Below, piece by piece: positions 1 to 12,479 of a stretch of 64,000 nt of DNA. Within the stretch, counting starts at the first letter, position 1, and each line of letters begins with the position of its first letter. A model generated the notes under the pieces. The model did no database searches. It was not told the DNA's origin and was given only the letters and a program-made list of their open reading frames with translations. The stretch spans positions 434,001-498,000 of the forward strand of contig NW_025963576.1 of NCBI RefSeq assembly GCF_910591885.1. Direction: 5' to 3'. This stretch comes from Bombus terrestris (Eukaryota; Arthropoda; Insecta; Hymenoptera; Apidae). A program made the translations under genes and the position numbers.

Positions 1-930
1 GGGACAACGTGGGACAACGTGGGACAACGTGGGACAACGTGGGACAACGTGGGAAACCATGGAACAACGTGGGACAACGTGGGACACCGTTGGACATCGT
101 TGGACAACGTGGGACAACGTGGGACAACGTGGGACAACGTGGGACAACGTGGGACACCGTTGGACACCGTGGGACACCGTTGGACACCGTTGGACATCGT
201 TGGACACCGTGGGACAACGTGGGACAACGTGGGACAACGTGGGACAACGTGGGACAACGTGGGACAACGTGGGACAACGTGGAACAACGTGGGACAACGT
301 GGGACACCGTTGGACAACGTGGGACACCGTTGGACATCGTTGGACACCGTGGGACAACGTGGGACAACGTGGGACAACGTGGGACAGCGTGGGACAACGT
401 GGGACACCGATGGACATCGTTGGACATCGTTGGACATCGTGGGACACCGTTGGACATCGTTGGACATCGTTGGACACCGTTGGACACCGTTGGACAACGT
501 GGGACATCGTGGGACAACGTGGGACAACGTGGGACAACGTGGGACAACGTGGGACACCGTTGGACACCGTGGGACACCGTTGGACACCGTTGGACACCGT
601 TGGACATCGTTGGACATCGTTGGACATCGTGGGACACCGTTGGACATCGTTGGACATCGTTGGACACCGTTGGACATCGTTGGACACCGTTGGACATCGT
701 TGGACATCGTTGGACAACGTGGGACAACGTGGGACAACGTGGGACAACGTGGGACAACGTGGGACAACGTGGGACACCGTTGGACACCGTGGGACACCGT
801 TGGACACCGTTGGACATCGTTGGACACCGTGGGACAACGTGGGACAACGTGGGACAACGTGGGACAACGTGGGACAACGTGGGACAACGTGGGACAACGT
901 GGGACAACGTGGGACACCGTTGGACAACGT
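1..930 (+). repeat. Left-edge satellite segment with the first TGG-rich block
   Basis: The segment opens with G-type monomers and the first CCATGG-bearing 20-mer at 51-70. Bases 301-710 match 931-1340 at a 630-bp offset; I see one substitution in the part compared (TGGACACCGT-type monomer ending CCGA near 410). This part holds the TGG-rich word of b, c and e monomers and a CAGCGT variant at 381. The rest is runs of GGGACAACGT broken by the 60-bp word b-d-b-b-c-d. No gene is present. Confidence 0.9.
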
Positions 931-2730
931 GGGACACCGTTGGACAACGTGGGACACCGTTGGACATCGTTGGACACCGTGGGACAACGTGGGACAACGT
1001 GGGACAACGTGGGACAGCGTGGGACAACGTGGGACACCGTTGGACATCGTTGGACATCGTTGGACATCGTGGGACACCGTTGGACATCGTTGGACATCGT
1101 TGGACACCGTTGGACACCGTTGGACAACGTGGGACATCGTGGGACAACGTGGGACAACGTGGGACAACGTGGGACAACGTGGGACACCGTTGGACACCGT
1201 GGGACACCGTTGGACACCGTTGGACACCGTTGGACATCGTTGGACATCGTTGGACATCGTGGGACACCGTTGGACATCGTTGGACATCGTTGGACACCGT
1301 TGGACATCGTTGGACACCGTTGGACATCGTTGGACATCGTTGGACATCGTGGGACCCCGTTGGACATCGTTGGACATCGTTGGACACCGTTGGACATCGT
1401 TGGACATCGTTGGACATCGTTGGACACCGTTGGACACCGTTGGACACCGTTGGACAACGTGGGACAACGTGGGACAACGTGGGACAACGTGGGACAACGT
1501 GGGACAACGTGGGACAACGTGGGACAACGTGGGACAACGTGGGACATCGTGGGACAACGTGGGACAACGTGGGACAACGTGGGACAACGTGGGACATCGT
1601 TGGACACCGTTGGACACCGTGGGACAACGTGGGACAACGTGGGACAACGTGGGACAACGTGGGACAACGTGGGACAACGTGGGACAACGTGGGACAACGT
1701 GGGACAACGTGGGACAACGTGGGACAACGTGGGACAACGTGGGACAACGTGGGACAACGTGGGACAACGTGGGACATCGTGGGACAACGTGGGACAACGT
1801 GGGACAACGTGGGACAACGTGGGACAACGTGGGACACCGTTGGACATCGTTGGACACCGTGGGACAACGTGGGACAACGTGGGACAACGTGGGACACCGT
1901 TGGACACCGTTGGACACCGTTGGACACCGTTGGACATCGTTGGACACCGTGGGACAACGTGGGACAACGTGGGACAACGTGGGAAACCATGGAACAACGT
2001 GGGACAACGTGGGACACCGTTGGACATCGTTGGACAACGTGGGACAACGTTGGACAACGTGGGACAACGTGGGACAACGTGGGACAACGTGGGACAACGT
2101 GGGACACCGTTGGACACCGTGGGACACCGTTGGACACCGTTGGACATCGTTGGACACCGTGGGACAACGTGGGACAACGTGGGACAACGTGGGACAACGT
2201 GGGACAACGTGGGACAACGTGGGACAACGTGGGACAACGTGGGACAACGTGGGACAACGTGGAACAACGTGGGACATCGTGGGACAACGTGGGACAACGT
2301 GGGACAACGTGGGACAACGTGGGACACCGTTGGACAACGTGGGACACCGTTGGACATCGTTGGACACCGTGGGACAACGTGGGACAACGTGGGACCACGT
2401 GGGACAACGTGGGACAACGTGGGACAACGTGGGACAACGTGGGACAACGTGGGACAACGTGGGACAACGTGGGACAACGTGGGACAACGTGGGACATCGT
2501 GGAACAACGTGGGACAACGTGGGACAACGTGGGACAACGTGGGACAACGTGGGACACCGTTGGACATCGTTGGACAACGTGGGACAACGTGGGACAACGT
2601 GGGACAACGTGGGACAACGTGGGACAACGTGGGACACCGTTGGACACCGTGGGACACCGTTGGACACCGTTGGACAACGTTGGACACCGTGGGACAACGT
2701 GGGACAACGTGGGACAACGTGGGACAACGT
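931..2730 (+). repeat. 1,800-bp higher-order unit, copy 1 of a perfect tandem pair
   Basis: All 180 monomers of this unit match, in order and variant by variant, the next 1,800 bp. The unit contains a CAGCGT monomer at 1011, a rare GGGACCCCGT at 1351, the CCATGG 20-mer at 1981, a rare CAACGTTGGA junction near 2045, a GGAACAACGT at 2261 and a CACGTG-forming monomer at 2391. All of these recur exactly 1,800 bp later. Line-by-line reading found no mismatch. The match fails at 921 versus 2721 on the left and at 2731 versus 4531 on the right, so the breakpoints fall at monomer boundaries. Confidence 0.92.
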
Positions 2731-4530
2731 GGGACACCGTTGGACAACGTGGGACACCGTTGGACATCGTTGGACACCGTGGGACAACGTGGGACAACGT
2801 GGGACAACGTGGGACAGCGTGGGACAACGTGGGACACCGTTGGACATCGTTGGACATCGTTGGACATCGTGGGACACCGTTGGACATCGTTGGACATCGT
2901 TGGACACCGTTGGACACCGTTGGACAACGTGGGACATCGTGGGACAACGTGGGACAACGTGGGACAACGTGGGACAACGTGGGACACCGTTGGACACCGT
3001 GGGACACCGTTGGACACCGTTGGACACCGTTGGACATCGTTGGACATCGTTGGACATCGTGGGACACCGTTGGACATCGTTGGACATCGTTGGACACCGT
3101 TGGACATCGTTGGACACCGTTGGACATCGTTGGACATCGTTGGACATCGTGGGACCCCGTTGGACATCGTTGGACATCGTTGGACACCGTTGGACATCGT
3201 TGGACATCGTTGGACATCGTTGGACACCGTTGGACACCGTTGGACACCGTTGGACAACGTGGGACAACGTGGGACAACGTGGGACAACGTGGGACAACGT
3301 GGGACAACGTGGGACAACGTGGGACAACGTGGGACAACGTGGGACATCGTGGGACAACGTGGGACAACGTGGGACAACGTGGGACAACGTGGGACATCGT
3401 TGGACACCGTTGGACACCGTGGGACAACGTGGGACAACGTGGGACAACGTGGGACAACGTGGGACAACGTGGGACAACGTGGGACAACGTGGGACAACGT
3501 GGGACAACGTGGGACAACGTGGGACAACGTGGGACAACGTGGGACAACGTGGGACAACGTGGGACAACGTGGGACATCGTGGGACAACGTGGGACAACGT
3601 GGGACAACGTGGGACAACGTGGGACAACGTGGGACACCGTTGGACATCGTTGGACACCGTGGGACAACGTGGGACAACGTGGGACAACGTGGGACACCGT
3701 TGGACACCGTTGGACACCGTTGGACACCGTTGGACATCGTTGGACACCGTGGGACAACGTGGGACAACGTGGGACAACGTGGGAAACCATGGAACAACGT
3801 GGGACAACGTGGGACACCGTTGGACATCGTTGGACAACGTGGGACAACGTTGGACAACGTGGGACAACGTGGGACAACGTGGGACAACGTGGGACAACGT
3901 GGGACACCGTTGGACACCGTGGGACACCGTTGGACACCGTTGGACATCGTTGGACACCGTGGGACAACGTGGGACAACGTGGGACAACGTGGGACAACGT
4001 GGGACAACGTGGGACAACGTGGGACAACGTGGGACAACGTGGGACAACGTGGGACAACGTGGAACAACGTGGGACATCGTGGGACAACGTGGGACAACGT
4101 GGGACAACGTGGGACAACGTGGGACACCGTTGGACAACGTGGGACACCGTTGGACATCGTTGGACACCGTGGGACAACGTGGGACAACGTGGGACCACGT
4201 GGGACAACGTGGGACAACGTGGGACAACGTGGGACAACGTGGGACAACGTGGGACAACGTGGGACAACGTGGGACAACGTGGGACAACGTGGGACATCGT
4301 GGAACAACGTGGGACAACGTGGGACAACGTGGGACAACGTGGGACAACGTGGGACACCGTTGGACATCGTTGGACAACGTGGGACAACGTGGGACAACGT
4401 GGGACAACGTGGGACAACGTGGGACAACGTGGGACACCGTTGGACACCGTGGGACACCGTTGGACACCGTTGGACAACGTTGGACACCGTGGGACAACGT
4501 GGGACAACGTGGGACAACGTGGGACAACGT
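2731..4530 (+). repeat. 1,800-bp higher-order unit, copy 2 of a perfect tandem pair
   Basis: This is the direct continuation of the identical unit at 931-2730. Private variants shared with it include the monomers at 2811 (CAGCGT), 3151 (GGGACCCCGT), 3781 (CCATGG 20-mer), near 3845 (CAACGTTGGA) and 4191 (GGGACCACGT). The absence of any difference implies either very recent unequal exchange or an assembly duplication. Its right-hand part (3621-4530, extending to 4840) is also the source or copy of 7040-8259. Confidence 0.92.
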
Positions 4531-7039
4531 GGGACAACGTGGGACAACGTGGGACAACGTGGGACAACATGGGACAACGTGGGAAACCATGGAACAACGT
4601 GGGACAACGTGGGACACCGTTGGACATCGTTGGACAACGTGGGACAACGTGGGACAACGTGGGACAACGTGGGACAACGTGGGACAACGTGGGACACCGT
4701 TGGACACCGTGGGACACCGTTGGACACCGTTGGACATCGTTGGACACCGTGGGACAACGTGGGACAACGTGGGACAACGTGGGACAACGTGGGACAACGT
4801 GGGACAACGTGGGACAACGTGGGACAACGTGGGACAACGTGGGACACCGTTGGACATCGTTGGACACCGTGGGACACCGTGGGACAACGTGGGACAACGT
4901 GGGACAACGTGGGACCACGTGGGACAACGTGGGACAACGTGGGACAACGTGGGACAACTTGGGACAACGTGGGACAACGTGGGACATCGTGGGACAACGT
5001 GGGACAACGTGGGACAACGTGGGACAACGTGGGACAACGTGGGACACCGTTGGACATCGTTGGACACCGTGGGACACCGTGGGACAACGTGGGACAACGT
5101 GGGACAACGTGGGACAACGTGGGACAACGTGGGAAACCATGGAACAACGTGGGACAACGTGGGACACCGTTGGACATCGTTGGACAACGTGGGACAACGT
5201 GGGACAACGTGGGACAACGTGGGACAACGTGGGACACCGTTGGACACCGTGGGACACCGTTGGACACCGTTGGACATCGTTGGACACCGTGGGACAACGT
5301 GGGACAACGTGGGACAACGTGGGACAACGTGGGACAACGTGGGACAACGTGGGACAACGTGGGACAACGTGGGACAACGTGGGACACCGTTGGACAACGT
5401 GGGACACCGTTGGACATCGTTGGACACCGTGGGACAACGTGGGACAACGTGGGACAACGTGGGAGAGCGTGGGACAACGTGGGACGCCGTTGGACATCGT
5501 TGGACATCGTTGGACATCGTGGGACACCGTTGGACATCGTTGGACATCGTTGGACACCGTTGGACACCGTTGGACAACGTGGGACATCGTGGGACAACGT
5601 GGGACAACGTGGGACAACGTGGGACAACGTGGGACACCGTTGGACACCGTGGGACACCGTTGGACACCGTTGGACACCGTTGGACATCGTTGGACATCGT
5701 TGGACATCGTGGGACACCGTTGGACATCGTTGGACATCGTTGGACACCGTTGGACATCGTTGGACACCGTTGGACATCGTTGGACATCGTTGGACAACGT
5801 GGGACAACGTGGGACAACGTGGGACAACGTGGGACAACGTGGGACAACGTGGGACACCGTTGGACACCGTGGACACCGTTGGACACCGTTGGACATCGTT
5901 GGACACCGTGGGACAACGTGGGACAACGTGGGACACCGTTGGACATCGTTGGACATCGTTGGACATCGTGGGACACCGTTGGACATCGTTGGACATCGTT
6001 GGACACCGTTGGACACCGTTGGACAACGTGGGACATCGTGGGACAACGTGGGACAACGTGGGACAACGTGGGACAACGTGGGACACCGTTGGACACCGTG
6101 GGACACCGTTGGACACCGTTGGACATCGTTGGACACCGTTGGACACCGTTGGACAACGTGGGACATCGTGGGACAACGTGGGACAACGTGGGACAACGTG
6201 GGACAACGTGGGACACCGTTGGACACCGTGGGACACCGTTGGACACCGTTGGACACCGTTGGACATCGTTGGACATCGTTGGACATCGTGGGACACCGTT
6301 GGACATCGTTGGACATCGTTGGACACCGTTGGACATCGTTGGACACCGTTGGACATCGTTGGACATCGTTGGACATCGTGGGACACCGTTGGACATCGTT
6401 GGACATCGTTGGACACCGTTGGACATCGTTGGACATCGTTGGACATCGTTGGACACCGTTGGACACCGTTGGACACCGTTGGACATCGTTGGACACCGTG
6501 GGACAACGTGGGACAACGTGGGACAACGTGGGACAACGTGGGACAACGTGGGACACCGTGGGACAACGTGGGACACCGTTGGACACCGTTGGACACCGTT
6601 GGACACCGTTGGACATCGTTGGACAACGTTGGACAACGTGGGACCACGTGGGACAACGTGGGACAACGTGGGACAACGTGGGACAACGTGGGACAACGTG
6701 GGACAACGTGGGACAACGTGGGACATCGTGGGACAACGTGGGACAACGTGGGACACCGTTGGACAACGTGGGACAACGTGGGACATCGCTGGACACCGTT
6801 GGACATCGTTGGACACCGTGGGACAACGTGGGACAACGTGGGACAACGTGGGACAACGTGGGACAACGTGGGACAACGTGGGACAACGTGGGACAACGTG
6901 GGACAACGTGGGACAACGTGGGACAACGTGGGACAACGTGGGACAACGTGGGACAACGTGGGACAACGTGGGACAACGTGGGACAACGTGGGACAACGTG
7001 GGACAACGTGGGACATCGTGGGACAACGTGGGACAACGT
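4531..7039 (+). repeat. Satellite segment with expanded TGG-rich blocks
   Basis: CCATGG 20-mers lie at 4581 and 5131. From about 5481 to 6620 the array is unusually rich in b and c monomers (TGGACACCGT, TGGACATCGT), with partial TGG-rich words following each other around the phase break at 5871. Singletons here include GGGAGAGCGT at 5461, GGGACGCCGT at 5481 and a CGCT variant near 6789. Bases 6820-7009 are a run of 19 GGGACAACGT monomers. No gene or non-satellite sequence is seen. Confidence 0.9.
5871..5879 (+). other. 9-bp monomer (first phase break)
   Basis: GGACACCGT stands where a 10-bp TGGACACCGT or GGGACACCGT is expected, so one base is missing. Upstream monomers start at positions 1 modulo 10; from 5880 they start at 0 modulo 10. 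It lies in the TGG-rich stretch. A sequencing or assembly slip cannot be excluded for this one, because no paralogous copy in the window shares it. Confidence 0.93.
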
Positions 7040-8259
7040 GGGACAACGTGGGACACCGTTGGACATCGTTGGACACCGTGGGACAACGTGGGACAACGTG
7101 GGACAACGTGGGACACCGTTGGACACCGTTGGACACCGTTGGACACCGTTGGACATCGTTGGACACCGTGGGACAACGTGGGACAACGTGGGACAACGTG
7201 GGAAACCATGGAACAACGTGGGACAACGTGGGACACCGTTGGACATCGTTGGACAACGTGGGACAACGTGGGACAACGTGGGACAACGTGGGACAACGTG
7301 GGACAACGTGGGACAACGTGGGACACCGTTGGACACCGTGGGACACCGTTGGACACCGTTGGACATCGTTGGACACCGTGGGACAACGTGGGACAACGTG
7401 GGACAACGTGGGACAACGTGGGACAACGTGGGACAACGTGGGACAACGTGGGACAACGTGGGACAACGTGGGACAACGTGGAACAACGTGGGACATCGTG
7501 GGACAACGTGGGACAACGTGGGACAACGTGGGACAACGTGGGACACCGTTGGACAACGTGGGACACCGTTGGACATCGTTGGACACCGTGGGACAACGTG
7601 GGACAACGTGGGACCACGTGGGACAACGTGGGACAACGTGGGACAACGTGGGACAACGTGGGACAACGTGGGACAACGTGGGACAACGTGGGACAACGTG
7701 GGACAACGTGGGACATCGTGGAACAACGTGGGACAACGTGGGACAACGTGGGACAACGTGGGACAACGTGGGACACCGTTGGACATCGTTGGACAACGTG
7801 GGACAACGTGGGACAACGTGGGACAACGTGGGACAACGTGGGACAACGTGGGACACCGTTGGACACCGTGGGACACCGTGGGACACCGTTGGACATCGTT
7901 GGACACCGTGGGACAACGTGGGACAACGTGGGACAACGTGGGACAACGTGGGACAACGTGGGACAACGTGGGACAACGTGGGACAACATGGGACAACGTG
8001 GGAAACCATGGAACAACGTGGGACAACGTGGGACACCGTTAGACATCGTTGGACAACGTGGGACAACGTGGGACAACGTGGGACAACGTGGGACAACGTG
8101 GGACAACGTGGGACACCGTTGGACACCGTGGGACACCGTTGGACACCGTTGGACATCGTTGGACACCGTGGGACAACGTGGGACAACGTGGGACAACGTG
8201 GGACAACGTGGGACAACGTGGGACAACGTGGGACAACGTGGGACAACGTGGGACAACGT
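7040..8259 (+). repeat. Diverged copy of 3621-4840
   Basis: At an offset of 3,419 bp this segment repeats the order of markers in 3621-4840. CCATGG 20-mers lie 800 bp apart (7200 and 8000, versus 3781 and 4581), and an ACAACAT monomer precedes the second one in both copies (7980 versus 4561). A GGAACAACGT lies 280 bp after the first in both. Differences include the monomers at 7270 versus 3851, 7880 versus 4461, 7896 versus 4477, and a G-to-A at 8041 that turns a TGG into TAG. The pair is older than the perfect 1.8-kb duplication. Confidence 0.88.
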
Positions 8260-9859
8260 GGGACAACGTGGGACAACGTGGGACAACGTGGGACACCGTT
8301 GGACAACGTGGGACACCGTTGGACATCGTTGGACACCGTGGGACAACGTGGGACAACGTGGGACAACGTGGGACAACGTGGGACAACGTGGGACACCGTT
8401 GGACATCGTTGGACATCGTTGGACATCGTGGGACACCGTTGGACATCGTTGGACATCGTTGGACACCGTTGGACACCGTTGGACAACGTGGGACATCGTG
8501 GGACAACGTGGGACAACGTGGGACAACGTGGGACAACGTGGGACACCGTTCGACACCGTGGGACACCGTTGGACACCGTTGGACACCGTTGGACATCGTT
8601 GGACATCGTTGGACATCGTGGGACACCGTTGGACATCGTTGGACATCGTTGGACACCGTCGGACATCGTTGGACACCGTTGGACATCGTTGGACATCGTT
8701 GGACATCGTGGGACACCGTTGGACATCGTTGGACATCGTTGGACACCGTGGGACAACGTGGGACAACGTGGGACAACGTGGGACAACGTGGGACAACGTG
8801 GGACAACGTGGGACAACGTGGGACAACGTGGGACATCGTGGGACAACGTGGGACAACGTGGGACATCGTGGGACAACGTGGGACAACGTGGGACAACGTG
8901 GGACATCGTGGGACAACGTGGGACAACGTGGGACAACGTGGGAAACCATGGAACAACGTGGGACAACGTGGGACACCGTTGGACATCGTTGGACATCGTT
9001 GGACACCGTGGGACAACGTGGGACAACGTGGGACAACGTGGGACAACGTGGGACACCGTTGGACACCGTGGGACAACGTGGGACAACGTGGGACAACGTG
9101 GGACAACGTGGGACAACGTGGGACAACGTGGGACAACGTGGGACAACGTGGGACAACGTGGGACAACGTGGGACAACGTGGGACAACGTGGGACATCGTG
9201 GGACAACGTGGGACAACGTGGGACAACGTGGGACAACGTGGGACAACGTGGGACACCGTTGGACATCGTTGGACACCGTGGGACAACGTGGGACAACGTG
9301 GGACAACGTGGGACAACGTGGGAAACCATGGAACAACGTGGGACAACGTGGGACACCGTTGGACATCGTTGGACAACGTGGGACAACGTGGGACAACTTG
9401 GGACAACGTGGGACAACGTGGGACAACGTGGGACAACGTGGGACACCGTTGGACATCGTTGGACACCGTGGGACAACGTGGGACAACGTGGGACATCGTG
9501 GGACAACGTGGGACAACGTGGGACAACGTGGGACAACGTGGGACAACGTGGGACACCGTTGGACATCGTTGGACACCGTGGGACAACGTGGGACAACGTG
9601 GGACCACGTGGGACAACGTGGGACAACGTGGGACAACGTGGGACAACGTGGGACAACGTGGGACAACGTGGGACAACCCGGGACATCGTGGGACAACTTG
9701 GGACAACGTGGGACAACGTGGGACAACGTGGGACAACGTGGGACACCGTTGGACATCGTTGGACACCGTGGGACAACGTGGGACAACGTGGGACAACGTG
9801 GGACAACGTGGGACAACGTGGGACAACGTGGGACAACGTGGGACAACGTGGGACAACGT
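8260..9859 (+). repeat. Satellite segment with one TGG-rich block
   Basis: A TGG-rich block occupies about 8390-8740 and carries two private changes, CGACACCGT at about 8550 and a CCGTC end at about 8660. CCATGG 20-mers are at 8940 and 9320. A GGGACAACCC-type monomer at about 9670 and CAACTT monomers near 9391 and 9691 are singletons. Bases 9770-9969, overlapping the next block, form a run of 20 consecutive GGGACAACGT monomers. No gene is seen. Confidence 0.88.
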
Positions 9860-10839
9860 GGGACAACGTGGGACAACGTGGGACAACGTGGGACAACGTG
9901 GGACAACGTGGGACAACGTGGGACAACGTGGGACAACGTGGGACAACGTGGGACAACGTGGGACAACGTGGGACACCGTTGGACAACGTGGGACACCGTT
10001 GGACATCGTTGGACACCGTGGGACAACGTGGGACAACGTGGGACAACGTGGGACAACGTGGGACAACGTGGGACACCGTTGGACATCGTTGGACATCGTT
10101 GGACATCGTGGGACACCGTTGGACATCGTTGGACATCGTTGGACACCGTTGGACAACGTGGGACAACGTGGGACAACGTGGGACAACGTGGGACAACGTG
10201 GGACACCGTTGGACACCGTGGGACACCGTTGGACACCGTTGGACATCGTTGGACATCGTTGGACATCGTTGGACATCGTTGGACACCGTTGGACACCGTT
10301 GGACACCGTTGGACATCGTTGGACACCGTGGGACAACGTGGGACAACGTGGGACAACGTGGGACAACATGGGACAACGTGGGACAACGTGGGACATCGTG
10401 GGACAACGTGGGACAACGTGGGACAACGTGGGACAACGTGGGACAACGTGGGACACCGTTGGACACCGTGGGACACCGTTGGACACCGTTGGACATCGTT
10501 GGACACCGTGGGACAACGTGGGACAACGTGGGACAACTTGGGACAACGTCGGACAACGGGGGACAACGTGGGACATCGTGGGACAACGTGGGACAACGTG
10601 GGACAACGTGGGACACCGTTGGACACCGTGGGACACCGTTGGACACCGTTGGACATCGTTGGACACCGTGGGACAACGTGGGACAACGTGGGACAACGTG
10701 GGACAACGTGGGACATCGTGGGACAACGTGGGACAACGTGGGACAACGTGGGACAACGTGGGACATCGTGGGACAACGTGGGACAACGTGGGACAACGTG
10801 GGACATCGTGGGACAACGTGGGACAACGTGGGACAACGT
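9860..10839 (+). repeat. 980-bp duplicated segment, copy 1
   Basis: This segment matches 11490-12469 at an offset of 1,630 bp, with a single difference seen at 10559 (G here, T in the copy). Shared private markers are the ACAACAT monomer at 10360, the CAACTT plus CAACGTC pair near 10531-10549, and the spacing of CATCGTGGGA monomers at 10390, 10570, 10710, 10760 and 10800. The match ends where the CCATGG 20-mer begins at 10840. Confidence 0.92.
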
Positions 10840-11489
10840 GGGAAACCATGGAACAACGTGGGACAACGTGGGACACCGTTGGACATCGTTGGACAACGTG
10901 GGACAACGTGGGACAACGTGGGACAACGTGGGACAACGTGGGACAACGTGGGACAACGTGGGACACCGTTGGACACCGTGGGACACCGTTGGACACCGTT
11001 GGACATCGTTGGACACCGTGGGACAACGTGGGACAACGTGGGACAACGTGGGACAACGTGGGACAACGTGGGACAACGTGGGACAACGTGGGACAACGTG
11101 GGACAACGTGGAACAACGTGGGACATCGTGGGACAACGTGGGACAACGTGGGACAACGTGGGACACCGTTGGACAACGTGGGACACCGTTGGACATCGTT
11201 GGACACCGTGGGACAACGTGGGACAACGTGGGACCACGTGGGACAACGTGGGACAACGTGGGACAACGTGGGACAACGTGGGACAACGTGGGACAACGTG
11301 GGACAACGTGGGACATCGTGGGACAACGTGGGACAACGTGGGACAACGTGGGACAACGTGGGACAACGTGGGACACCGTTGGACATCGTTGGACACCGTG
11401 GGACAACGTGGGACAACGTGGGACAACGTGGGACAACGTGGGACAACGTGGGACAACGTGGGACAACGTGGGACAACGTGGGACATCGT
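10840..11489 (+). repeat. 650-bp satellite spacer between the 980-bp copies
   Basis: Begins with the CCATGG 20-mer at 10840, followed by the b-d-b-b-c-d word, a GGAACAACGT at about 11110, a b-a-b-c-d word and a CACGTG-forming monomer at 11230. This order resembles 1981-2400 and 7200-7620. It ends in a CATCGTGGGA at about 11480. No gene is present. Confidence 0.86.
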
Positions 11490-12469
11490 GGGACAACGTG
11501 GGACAACGTGGGACAACGTGGGACAACGTGGGACAACGTGGGACAACGTGGGACAACGTGGGACAACGTGGGACAACGTGGGACAACGTGGGACAACGTG
11601 GGACACCGTTGGACAACGTGGGACACCGTTGGACATCGTTGGACACCGTGGGACAACGTGGGACAACGTGGGACAACGTGGGACAACGTGGGACAACGTG
11701 GGACACCGTTGGACATCGTTGGACATCGTTGGACATCGTGGGACACCGTTGGACATCGTTGGACATCGTTGGACACCGTTGGACAACGTGGGACAACGTG
11801 GGACAACGTGGGACAACGTGGGACAACGTGGGACACCGTTGGACACCGTGGGACACCGTTGGACACCGTTGGACATCGTTGGACATCGTTGGACATCGTT
11901 GGACATCGTTGGACACCGTTGGACACCGTTGGACACCGTTGGACATCGTTGGACACCGTGGGACAACGTGGGACAACGTGGGACAACGTGGGACAACATG
12001 GGACAACGTGGGACAACGTGGGACATCGTGGGACAACGTGGGACAACGTGGGACAACGTGGGACAACGTGGGACAACGTGGGACACCGTTGGACACCGTG
12101 GGACACCGTTGGACACCGTTGGACATCGTTGGACACCGTGGGACAACGTGGGACAACGTGGGACAACTTGGGACAACGTCGGACAACGTGGGACAACGTG
12201 GGACATCGTGGGACAACGTGGGACAACGTGGGACAACGTGGGACACCGTTGGACACCGTGGGACACCGTTGGACACCGTTGGACATCGTTGGACACCGTG
12301 GGACAACGTGGGACAACGTGGGACAACGTGGGACAACGTGGGACATCGTGGGACAACGTGGGACAACGTGGGACAACGTGGGACAACGTGGGACATCGTG
12401 GGACAACGTGGGACAACGTGGGACAACGTGGGACATCGTGGGACAACGTGGGACAACGTGGGACAACGT
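11490..12469 (+). repeat. 980-bp duplicated segment, copy 2
   Basis: Same monomer order as 9860-10839 apart from one base. It includes the second c-c-c-c / b-b-b block (11830-11959), an ACAACAT monomer at 11990 and the CAACTT plus CAACGTC pair at about 12161-12179. On the right, copy 1 continues with the CCATGG variant whereas this copy continues with plain GGGACAACGT. That is a clean recombination-type breakpoint. Confidence 0.92.
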
Positions 12470-12479
12470 GGGACAACGT

